Source: Cyanobacteria bacterium UBA1221
Lineage (GTDB): Bacteria; Cyanobacteriota; Vampirovibrionia; Gastranaerophilales; Gastranaerophilaceae
Assembly (NCBI GenBank): GCA_002309425.1
Contig: DBXD01000009.1
Span: forward strand, 18,575-35,262
DNA length: 16,688 nucleotides
Reading direction: 5' to 3'
The notes under the pieces were generated by a model. That model searched no databases, was not told the origin of the DNA, and saw only the letters and a program-made list of their open reading frames with translations. The translations under genes were made by a program, and so were the position numbers. Shown piece after piece: positions 6,543 through 12,831 of this stretch. How positions within the stretch are numbered: the first letter of the stretch is position 1; every line of letters begins with the position of its first letter.

Positions 6543-7262
6543 TTGAAAAACACTTATTATGAAACTTTGGATAAGAATTTTAATGAAGCGTTGAACTTGT
6601 TAGAAGGGAATTTTTCACACAACGAACTTATTTCAATGCTTGAGAACGGTAATATACCGCAAAAGCAGTTTGCCGCATTACAGATTTCAACTCTAAACTC
6701 AAAAGAAGAAGCACTGAGCCTTTTACATAATCTTGTCGGACAGGACGGAAAAATAAGAGAGGCCGTTTCGTTAAAAATAAGAGAATTAACCGCAAATTCC
6801 GACTATTTTGAATTATTTAATATGATTGATATGAAGGAACTCTCGGACTACTTTTTTGATGCAATAATTGATATCAACGGAAACATTTGCAGGAATATAC
6901 TTGATGTTTTACCCCTATTTAAAAATAATAATGAATTTACAAAGTTTTTTACAAATAAACTTGTAAATGAAATTTTCAAACTGCTCGATGTAATAAAAGA
7001 TTTTGATATACAAGACGGTAAATATAAAATAAACAAAGAAATATTTAAACTGTATTGGGAATTAGAAGCAGTAAATATATTTTATGACAAAATTGACAGG
7101 GAAACACTTAAACGTATTATAAGAACAACAAGTACAACAGATGAATATACAATAAGAGAAAAAACTGCAAAAATTCTCAGCAACCCTTTAATTGATGAAG
7201 ATCTCTTACAAATAAAGTCCGGACTAAAAAATGATAAAAACTACTATGTGAGGAGATTTTAG
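6543..7262 (+). CDS. HEAT-like alpha-helical repeat protein, function unknown (239 aa)
   Basis: The sequence is almost entirely predicted helix, in paired amphipathic segments of about 30-35 residues. Examples are LISMLENGNIPQKQFAALQI, EALSLLHNLVGQDGKIREAV and the C-terminal YTIREKTAKILSNP-like unit ending in YYVRRF. The spacing and the R-E-x-x-x-x-K/I pattern resemble HEAT or PBS-lyase-type repeats, which serve as protein-binding scaffolds. No catalytic motif or membrane segment is visible. The start is probably TTG 6543, since AAGGA (6530-6534) is then eight bases upstream; TTG 6537 is too close to it. No specific family is recognised and the partner is unknown. Confidence 0.7.
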   Translation: MKNTYYETLDKNFNEALNLLEGNFSHNELISMLENGNIPQKQFAALQISTLNSKEEALSLLHNLVGQDGKIREAVSLKIRELTANSDYFELFNMIDMKELSDYFFDAIIDINGNICRNILDVLPLFKNNNEFTKFFTNKLVNEIFKLLDVIKDFDIQDGKYKINKEIFKLYWELEAVNIFYDKIDRETLKRIIRTTSTTDEYTIREKTAKILSNPLIDEDLLQIKSGLKNDKNYYVRRF

Positions 7263-7292
7263 TTTGTTTATCTTTTAAATTAATATAAACTT

Positions 7293-7322
7293 TTGTTAAG
7301 ATTTTTATACGGAATATATACT
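7293..7322 (+). promoter_or_regulatory. Candidate promoter of the ribbon-helix-helix gene
   Basis: TTGTTA (7293-7298), 18-nt spacer, TATACT (7317-7322). It would give a leader of about 75 nt before ATG 7404. Confidence 0.45.
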
Positions 7323-7403
7323 TTTTAAGCAATTTTTATTTGCAGAAAAACTTATTATATGTGTAAGGGAAATTTAAATAAGGAAAATGAAAGGGGTTTT
7401 ACT

Positions 7404-7592
7404 ATGGCAAGAGTTTTAATATCGATGCCCGAACGATTTCTTGATGAAATTGACAGTGTAGCAAATTCGGAAAATCGGACACGTTCTGAACTTATTAGGG
7501 AAGCGCTCAGAACGTACATGTACAGAAACCAGGTCAGAAATTCTAAAAAAGCGATAAAAAATGCCGAAATTTTAGAAACGTTACTTGGCTAA
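7404..7592 (+). CDS. Ribbon-helix-helix (CopG/MetJ-Arc type) DNA-binding protein (62 aa)
   Basis: The protein has the RHH layout: a short beta strand (ARVLISMPERFLDEID, residues 2-17) and two helices with the typical turn (SENRTRSELIREALRTYM, about 22-39). The tail is basic (RNSKKAIKNAEILETLLG). Such proteins bind DNA as dimers through the strand; many are antitoxins or autorepressors. ATG 7404 is preferred because AAAGGGG lies seven bases upstream and the strand starts at once; the frame upstream adds 15 unlikely residues. The next gene starts 44 bases downstream but does not resemble a MazF, ParE or other known toxin, so a toxin-antitoxin role is not supported. Target sites are unknown. Confidence 0.88.
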   Translation: MARVLISMPERFLDEIDSVANSENRTRSELIREALRTYMYRNQVRNSKKAIKNAEILETLLG

Positions 7593-7613
7593 AAAAAATG
7601 TTTAGATTATAAT
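7585..7613 (+). promoter_or_regulatory. Promoter of the 61-aa gene, overlapping the RHH stop codon
   Basis: TTGGCT (7585-7590), 17-nt spacer, consensus TATAAT (7608-7613). The -35 ends on the first base of the TAA of the RHH gene. The start near 7620 leaves a leader of about 17 nt holding GAAAGGA before ATG 7637. Confidence 0.6.
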
Positions 7614-7636
7614 TCTGAAAGAAAGGATAGTGTAAT

Positions 7637-7822
7637 ATGTTGAACTCTAATACTGAAAATGGTCAGGGGTACGTAATGTCCTCTATTGATGAATACTTTG
7701 CGATTCTTGACAAAGAAGCACAAAAACGTTCAAAGATGGTAGCCAAATCACTGACTAAATATTTGAAAAAAGTTCAGGAAAACACAAAGTATGATGAATT
7801 AAAAACATCAGCAAAAAGGTAA
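7637..7822 (+). CDS. Small lysine-rich protein of unknown function (61 aa)
   Basis: The product is hydrophilic and mostly helical, with many Lys residues (DKEAQKRSKMVAKSLTKYLK, about 30-49) and no cysteine or membrane segment. No family is recognised. ATG 7637 is used because AAAGGA lies nine bases upstream and a dedicated promoter is just ahead. An internal ATG at 7676 with AGGGG six bases upstream is a realistic alternative, giving 48 residues (MSSIDEYF...). A strong intrinsic terminator follows 28 bases after the stop. Its neighbour upstream is the RHH protein; joint regulation is possible but not shown. Confidence 0.65.
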   Translation: MLNSNTENGQGYVMSSIDEYFAILDKEAQKRSKMVAKSLTKYLKKVQENTKYDELKTSAKR

Positions 7823-7850
7823 GGTTAAGGAAAATACTTTTTGAAATTTT

Positions 7851-7880
7851 AAAAGCCCGTTCATACGGGCTTTTTATTTT
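7851..7880 (+). terminator. Intrinsic terminator, probably bidirectional
   Basis: AAAAGCCCGT (7851-7860), TCAT loop, ACGGGCTTTT (7865-7874), followed by TATTTTTT. It ends the RHH/61-aa unit. Its right arm touches the tcdA stop codon (7874-7876, minus strand), and the A-tract on the left lets it also serve tcdA. Confidence 0.9.
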
Positions 7881-8575
7881 TTATAACAAATCAAGTCTTT
7901 AACAACTTCACTTGCGATAATCAGACCAACAACCGGCGGAACGAAAGCATTACTTCCCGGAGCTTTTTCCCCCGGTATTTGGGATACCTTTATCGGGGGT
8001 TCTTTTGAATATACTACTTTTAAACTTTTTATTCCCCGTTTTTTTAATTCCTGCCGCATTACTCTTGCAAGCGGACAAACGGAAGTTTTGTATATATCCG
8101 CAACCTCAAACATAGCGGGATTCATCTTGTTACCTGCGCCCATCGAGGAAATAATCGGTGTATTACTTTTATCTGCCTGAGTTATAAGTTCAATTTTGCC
8201 GGTCACTGTATCTATTGCATCAACAACATAATTGTATTTAGAAAAATCAAATTCATTTGAAGTTTCGGGAGAATAAAAGGTTTTGTATGTATTAACTTTG
8301 ATATTCGGATTAATATCAAGCATTCTCTCTTTTGCGGCATCAACTTTATACTGTCCTATTGTGCTTGTTGTTGCAATAATTTGCCTGTTTATATTTGAGG
8401 GACAAACTTTGTCGCTGTCAATAATATCTATTTCACCGATACCGCTTCTGGCTAGTGCCTCCGCCACATATCCTCCGACTCCTCCGATACCGAAAACCGC
8501 AACCCGTGATGCCGCAAGTTTGTCCAGTGCATCTTTACCTAATAATAGTTCGGTTCTTGAAAAAATATCCGTCAT
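7874..8575 (-). CDS. tcdA: tRNA threonylcarbamoyladenosine dehydratase (TcdA/CsdL-like)
   Basis: E1/ThiF-MoeB-type enzyme that uses ATP to convert t6A at tRNA position 37 to its cyclic form ct6A. The nucleotide-binding glycine motif VFGIGGVGG (27-35), the acidic IDSD (52-55) and the conserved NINRQ (61-65) after it are visible, as is the DAIDT motif typical of the fold and SMGAGNKMNP in the middle. The E1 catalytic Cys region differs from ThiF/MoeB, as expected for TcdA. Length (233 aa) is slightly shorter than the E. coli protein (about 268). ATG 8575 is chosen because AAGGA lies five bases upstream; a GTG directly before it is less likely. It lies downstream of gatA, with a terminator between. 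Confidence 0.9.
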   Translation of the reverse strand: MTDIFSRTELLLGKDALDKLAASRVAVFGIGGVGGYVAEALARSGIGEIDIIDSDKVCPSNINRQIIATTSTIGQYKVDAAKERMLDINPNIKVNTYKTFYSPETSNEFDFSKYNYVVDAIDTVTGKIELITQADKSNTPIISSMGAGNKMNPAMFEVADIYKTSVCPLARVMRQELKKRGIKSLKVVYSKEPPIKVSQIPGEKAPGSNAFVPPVVGLIIASEVVKDLICYKK

Positions 8576-8591
8576 CACTTTCCTTTTTTAT

Positions 8592-8627
8592 AAAAAATCA
8601 GCCGTAAAACACATATCTTGCGGCTGA
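8592..8627 (-). terminator. Intrinsic terminator of gatA
   Basis: On the minus strand TCAGCCG (8627-8621), 16-nt loop, CGGCTGA (8604-8598), then six Ts (8597-8592). It lies between gatA and tcdA, so tcdA is expressed by read-through or by a promoter I could not identify. Confidence 0.8.
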
Positions 8628-8647
8628 CTTTTATTTTAACTGTTTAA

Positions 8648-10111
8648 TTATATTTTAGCTAACTGTTTATAGTATTCGTGAGCCTGTTCAAAGCGGTGTG
8701 CCATATTGAACAAACGGCTTTCCTGTAATTGCGGTGCCAATATCTGTAACCCAATCGGCATACCGTCTTTGTCAAAACCTGCCGGAACACTTATTCCGGG
8801 AATACCTGCCAGGTTCGCCGAAATTGTTGCGATATCGGTCAAATACATTGCAAGCGGATCAGATGCTTTTGAACCCAAATCAAATGCCGTATTCGGGCAA
8901 GTCGGAGATATTAATATATCAACCTGTTCAAACGCTTTTTTGAAATCTTCGGTTACCAACGCTCTCATCTGCTGTGCTTTTTTATAGTATGCATCATAGT
9001 AACCAGAACTCAGAGCGTATGTACCGAGCATTATACGGCGTTTTACCTCAGGGCCGAAACCTTCCGCTCTTGTTCTTGTATATAATTCCATCAGATTTTT
9101 TGCATCCGGTGTTCTGTAACCGTATCTTACACCGTCAAATCTTGCAAGATTTGAACTGCACTCTGCCGTTGCCAATATATAATATATTCCGATAGAATAT
9201 TTAAGTCTTGGCAGAGAAATTTCAACAATCTCGCAGCCGAGGTTCTTGTATGTTTCAATCGCATTTTGCAGCGCCTTAGAAACATCTTCCGTCAAACCTT
9301 CCGACATCAATTCTTTGATTACACCGACTTTTTTGCCTTTAATATCATTGTTCAGGCTTGAGGCATAATGTTCAACTGGAAGATTTAAAGAAGTTGAATC
9401 TTTCGGGTCATGACCTGAAATTACTTCAAGAAGGTTTGCCGCATCCTCAACAGAACGTGCAAAAGGTCCGATCTGGTCAAGTGATGATGCAAAAGCAATA
9501 AGACCGTATCTGGATACTCTGCCGTATGTCGGTTTCATACCTACAATACCGCAGAAAGATGCGGGAAGTCTGATTGAGCCGCCGGTATCAGAGCCCAAAG
9601 CCAAAGTTGCTTCGCATGCCGCAACACTTGCCGCAGAACCGCCTGATGAACCGCCGGGGACTTTGTTTAAATTCCACGGGTTTTTTACGTTTCTGAATGC
9701 CGAGTTTTCGTTCGAAGAACCCATTGCAAATTCATCTAAGTTTGCTTTCCCGACAATTGGAACAAGGTTATCCAACAATTTTTGGGTAATTGTCGCATTG
9801 AACGGGGACACAAAGTTTTCCAGAATCTTGCTTGATGCCGTTGTTTTTGAACCAATCAGATTCATATTATCCTTTAGGGCAAGCGGAATACCTGCTAATA
9901 ACGGTAATTCTTCCCCCTTTGCAATTTTCTCATCAACTTTTTTTGCTGTATCTAACGCTGTTTCTTTAGTTAGTGAATTAAAAGTCCCCAACTTTTCATC
10001 CAACTCATCAATTCTTTCAAATGCAGCCTGTGTTAATTCGACTGCCGAAATTTCTTTATTCTTCAACGCTTTACTCTGCTCTGCCGCAGTCTTTTTTAAA
10101 AGCTCGTTCAT
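8648..10111 (-). CDS. gatA: Asp-tRNA(Asn)/Glu-tRNA(Gln) amidotransferase subunit A
   Basis: GatA is the amidase subunit of GatCAB, which releases ammonia from Gln or Asn so that mischarged Glu-tRNA(Gln) or Asp-tRNA(Asn) is amidated. The amidase-signature triad is intact: Lys80 in LALKDN, cis-Ser155 in PGGSSGGSAAS and nucleophile Ser179 in GSDTGGSIRLP. The C-terminal NLAGIPGISVPAG and MPIGLQILA motifs are also present. Length (487 aa) is typical. ATG 10111 has AGGAG five bases upstream. gatB and gatC are not adjacent in this window. A possible promoter is an extended -10 TGT-TATACG (10151-10146, minus strand) without a good -35. Presence of GatA implies the indirect route to Gln-tRNA and/or Asn-tRNA. 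Confidence 0.97.
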   Translation of the reverse strand: MNELLKKTAAEQSKALKNKEISAVELTQAAFERIDELDEKLGTFNSLTKETALDTAKKVDEKIAKGEELPLLAGIPLALKDNMNLIGSKTTASSKILENFVSPFNATITQKLLDNLVPIVGKANLDEFAMGSSNENSAFRNVKNPWNLNKVPGGSSGGSAASVAACEATLALGSDTGGSIRLPASFCGIVGMKPTYGRVSRYGLIAFASSLDQIGPFARSVEDAANLLEVISGHDPKDSTSLNLPVEHYASSLNNDIKGKKVGVIKELMSEGLTEDVSKALQNAIETYKNLGCEIVEISLPRLKYSIGIYYILATAECSSNLARFDGVRYGYRTPDAKNLMELYTRTRAEGFGPEVKRRIMLGTYALSSGYYDAYYKKAQQMRALVTEDFKKAFEQVDILISPTCPNTAFDLGSKASDPLAMYLTDIATISANLAGIPGISVPAGFDKDGMPIGLQILAPQLQESRLFNMAHRFEQAHEYYKQLAKI

Positions 10112-10209
10112 AATTTCTCCTTTTAAGACTTTCCTCTTTCATTACCGTATAACAAACATCGGGGTAATACAATAGTTTATAAAAACTCTTATAATCTCTT
10201 CACAAATAA

Positions 10210-10238
10210 TTTACAAAACTGAGAAAATATGTGATAAT
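10210..10238 (+). promoter_or_regulatory. Candidate promoter of the Gly/Lys-rich cassette
   Basis: TTTACA (10210-10215), 17-nt spacer, GATAAT (10233-10238) preceded by an extended TGT. The predicted start near 10245 gives a leader of about 95 nt that includes a terminator-like hairpin. Confidence 0.5.
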
Positions 10239-10274
10239 AGAAATGTACAGATATTTGTAACAATTTATTAATAT

Positions 10275-10314
10275 AACACTAAAAAAAAGCAAAAAAATTT
10301 TTTTAGGTGTTTTT
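10275..10314 (+). promoter_or_regulatory. Terminator-like hairpin in the leader (possible attenuator)
   Basis: AACAC-TAAAAAAA (from 10275) pairs with TTTTTTTA-G-GTGTT (to 10311) with one bulged G, giving 12-13 mostly A-U pairs, and is followed by Ts to 10314. It lies between the candidate promoter and ATG 10341. The core AAAAAAATTTTTTT (10291-10304) is also a perfect palindrome typical of bent DNA. Confidence 0.45.
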
Positions 10315-10340
10315 AATTCTCTGAAAAAGGAGTAGTGTGT

Positions 10341-11105
10341 ATGTTAACAATACAACCAAATTTATTAAACAGTCATAAACAGCAATCATTTGCCCGCAGA
10401 CTTCAGGATGAGAGATTCACTCCCTATGAGGAAGTTACCGATACCGATAATGGAGGTTATAATCCTGCATTAGTTGAGTTAGATGCGCGAAATGACATGG
10501 AGGCTTGGAAACAATCCCAACACGACCTAGCAACTCTTCAGGAAAAGACCAAAGATGTTCCGGTCTTGAATAAAGGCATAAACTTCCTCTCAGGCTTAAT
10601 CCCCGTAGCTATCGGATGGGGCGGTTTGAGATGGGGTGCTGCAGGCACCTTGAAGGTTTTAGAAAGACTGGGTCAGACAAAACTTGTTCAGTCTGTCAAA
10701 GGTTTTGCTAAGAAAGGTACAGGCTTTGTCGGAAAATTATTCCAAAAAGGCAAGACTTTCTTCAAAGGGTCTAAACTCTACGAAAAAGCAGGTGCTAAAT
10801 TCGCTCAGATGAAAGGCAGCGCACTGGATACTAAAGCCGGAAAGAAATTGAGCAGTTTATGGAATAACCTCAAAGGCAAAAAGATAGTAGCTAAACTCGC
10901 TGATTGGAAAACTAAATTTGTAGATTGGGCTAAAAAATTGAATCCTAAACAAATTTTTGTTGAAACAATGGGTGTTGCCGGTGGTGCTACTGCTGCAGTA
11001 AAGCAGCTTGGCGGGGAACCTGTTGATGGTGTAAATCAAGTAGTGAGTGACGGTGGCTATGTAGATGGTGTACCAATGTATGAGGAGTGCAACAATGCCG
11101 CTTAG
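10341..11105 (+). CDS. Gly/Lys-rich protein of unknown function, first gene of a two-gene cassette (254 aa)
   Basis: No named family is recognised. The N terminus (MLTIQPN...QQSFARRLQ, 1-21) holds a QSFARR motif. Next is an acidic stretch (25-70), then a glycine-rich hydrophobic segment (about 80-102, LIPVAIGWGGLRWGAAG). A strongly basic amphipathic region follows (105-200) with repeated F-x-K-K-G / K-G-K-x-F units (GFAKKG, LFQKGK, FFKGSK). Around 173-220 SLWNNLK...ADW...VAGGATAAV resembles the C-terminal half of the next gene product. The last 30 residues are acidic. ATG 10341 is chosen because AAAGGAG is eight bases upstream; GTG 10335 is too close. The composition suggests membrane binding or insertion; no signal peptide is evident. 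It overlaps the next gene by 11 bases. Confidence 0.8.
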   Translation: MLTIQPNLLNSHKQQSFARRLQDERFTPYEEVTDTDNGGYNPALVELDARNDMEAWKQSQHDLATLQEKTKDVPVLNKGINFLSGLIPVAIGWGGLRWGAAGTLKVLERLGQTKLVQSVKGFAKKGTGFVGKLFQKGKTFFKGSKLYEKAGAKFAQMKGSALDTKAGKKLSSLWNNLKGKKIVAKLADWKTKFVDWAKKLNPKQIFVETMGVAGGATAAVKQLGGEPVDGVNQVVSDGGYVDGVPMYEECNNAA

Positions 11106-11559
11106 TCCTGTAATGATGAATAAAATTGCATTTACGGGTAGTCCTGATGACAACCGCGACGGTAATGGGGCGGTACGGGATACTGCATTTATAGTCGGCG
11201 GAGCAGGTGCAGCCGCAGGAGGTGCAAAAGCATTTAGAGCTTTCCCTTCAGGTGCACAGGTTAGCAGAGGAATAACAATGGCAAACCAGGCGACAGAAGC
11301 AATGGTTAAACCTATAAATCAGTCAAAATCTCTATGGAATGCCCTGAAAGTTAATACAAAGAAGCTGACAAGTTCTATTGCTAACTGGGCGAAAAATTCA
11401 AAGATGCCTAAATTTATGAAAGCAATGTTTACCGGCAAATTTGGCAAGGCAATCGGCGGTCTGGCAGCAGTATTTGTATTTATCACAGGTGTTGGCGAAG
11501 TTGTTCGTACCGCAGTGTATGATTTGGACAAAATTAGTACAAATCGTAAAGCCGCTTAG
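11095..11559 (+). CDS. Gly-rich membrane-associated protein of unknown function, second gene of the cassette (154 aa)
   Basis: Not recognised as a known family. The N terminus holds MNKIAFTGS (8-16). A glycine-zipper-like hydrophobic segment (about 31-46, AFIVGGAGAAAGGAKA) is followed by a basic amphipathic region (78-110, SLWNALK...IANWAKN). A second hydrophobic segment with glycines follows (about 113-140, TGKFGKAIGGLAAVFVFITG), then a short polar tail. The region from SLWN onward aligns by eye with residues 173-220 of the preceding product, so the two genes may be diverged paralogues. ATG 11095 has GAGGAG seven bases upstream, lying inside the end of the first gene, so translation is probably coupled. 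A strong terminator follows the stop. Confidence 0.8.
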   Translation: MPLSPVMMNKIAFTGSPDDNRDGNGAVRDTAFIVGGAGAAAGGAKAFRAFPSGAQVSRGITMANQATEAMVKPINQSKSLWNALKVNTKKLTSSIANWAKNSKMPKFMKAMFTGKFGKAIGGLAAVFVFITGVGEVVRTAVYDLDKISTNRKAA

Positions 11560-11576
11560 TAATTTATAAAACATAT

Positions 11577-11624
11577 AAAAGTTTAGCACGTTGATTATAG
11601 ATATAAAACGTGCTAAACTTTTTT
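11577..11624 (+). terminator. Strong intrinsic terminator abutting folP
   Basis: AAAAGTTTAGCACGTT (11577-11592), 14-nt loop, AACGTGCTAAACTTTT (11607-11622), with the T-run extending to 11624. It is a perfect 16-bp stem. The folP ATG begins at 11626, two bases after the T-run. Confidence 0.92.
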
Positions 11625-11625
11625 C

Positions 11626-12771
11626 ATGAATGATTTTTTAATAAAAGAACTTGTAAATTGCGATTTGCTATCTGAAATAAATTCAATCGATTACGATAAA
11701 TCGTATGCCCCCAGAATGGTTGATAAATTCAGATATAAAAATCTGAAAATATACGGTTTAACCGCAGCTCAGGCAAATATATTAAAGCAGTCGGCTTTGT
11801 CTGTGGGTGCGGATTGTGCAACCCCAAAAGATACAATTACGGGCATGATAGAAAATGCAAATTGTATTTTGGGCGGAAGTATTTCCCAACTTCAAAAAAT
11901 TGCGGTAAAACTGGGGGTTCAGCCCTTTGGACTCAGGCAGCTCGGAAGAAAAATCGAAGATTACATCAAAATATCCGCAAGGGACAGTGTAAAAACCCAG
12001 ATTATGGGAATTCTTAATGTTACAAACAATTCCTTCTCCGACGGCGGACAATATATTAAATATGAAGATGCCATAACACACCTTAACTCAATGATTGAAG
12101 AAGGTGCTGATATGATTGATATCGGTGCGGAATCCACAAAACCGTACTCTGCCCCTGTTAATCCCGAGGAACAGTTAGAAAAAATTATACCCGTATTAGA
12201 ATATATAAGCGGCCATAATATAGATATTCCGGTAAGCATTGATACACGGTGTGCCGAAGTTGCAAGGAAATGTCTTGATGCCGGAGCAACCGCAATTAAT
12301 GACGTATCAGGACTCGGTTATGATAAGGATATGGTTAAAGTTATAGCAGATTACGATTGCCCCGTAATAATTCAGCACACAAAAGGTACACCTGATATTA
12401 TGCAGGACAATCCGAGTTATGAAAATTTAATGGACGAGATTTATAACGATTTGAATGATAAAATTGCTTTTGCGCATATGAACGGTATTAAAAAAGAAAA
12501 TATAATAATTGACCCCGGTATAGGGTTTGGGAAAACAAGAGAACACAATTTTGAAATATTAAAGCGTGTTGAAGAACTCAGGGGGCTTGATTGTCCGATA
12601 CTGTTGGGACTATCCCGCAAAAGCCTTTTGGACATGCCTGATGCCGACAATCAGACAAAAGATATTTTTACTGCCGCCCTAAACACTCTGGCTATTGAAA
12701 GAAAAGTCGATATAATACGTGTTCACAACGTAAAACTGCACAGAAAACTTATTGATATGTTGTGTAAATAA
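11626..12771 (+). CDS. folP: Dihydropteroate synthase with N-terminal extension
   Basis: DHPS joins p-aminobenzoate and hydroxymethyl-dihydropterin pyrophosphate in folate synthesis. The TIM-barrel core begins near residue 123: MGILNVTNNSFSDGG (127-141), DIGAESTKP (165-173), SIDTR (204-208), NDVSG (225-229), IDPGIGFGK and the final RVHNV. Loop 1 reads NVTNNSF where most enzymes have NVTPDSF, and the end motif is RVHNV, not RVHDV. About 120 residues precede the core, an extension also seen in some clostridial-type DHPS proteins (for example the VQPFGLRQ segment near 98-105), giving 381 aa against about 270-280 for a minimal enzyme. ATG 11626 has no ribosome binding site because a terminator ends two bases before it. 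The true start could be later (ATG at 11716) or the message could be nearly leaderless. Confidence 0.92.
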   Translation: MNDFLIKELVNCDLLSEINSIDYDKSYAPRMVDKFRYKNLKIYGLTAAQANILKQSALSVGADCATPKDTITGMIENANCILGGSISQLQKIAVKLGVQPFGLRQLGRKIEDYIKISARDSVKTQIMGILNVTNNSFSDGGQYIKYEDAITHLNSMIEEGADMIDIGAESTKPYSAPVNPEEQLEKIIPVLEYISGHNIDIPVSIDTRCAEVARKCLDAGATAINDVSGLGYDKDMVKVIADYDCPVIIQHTKGTPDIMQDNPSYENLMDEIYNDLNDKIAFAHMNGIKKENIIIDPGIGFGKTREHNFEILKRVEELRGLDCPILLGLSRKSLLDMPDADNQTKDIFTAALNTLAIERKVDIIRVHNVKLHRKLIDMLCK

Positions 12772-12831
12772 TAATAAAAAGCCGATAAGAAGAGAATTTG
12801 TCAAAAAAATTTTTTGTGCCATCATGTAGTT

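Noticed and set aside
7404..7822. Classic toxin-antitoxin operon (RHH antitoxin plus toxin)
   Set aside because: The second product shows no MazF, RelE/ParE or PIN features and has its own promoter; it is kept only as a speculative finding.
9663..10175. 170-aa plus-strand frame antisense to gatA
   Set aside because: gatA is unambiguous in this region and the antisense frame has no recognisable domain or binding site.
12772..12831. LexA/SOS operator before uvrA
   Set aside because: No GAAC-N4-GTTC or similar dyad was found in the folP-uvrA gap.
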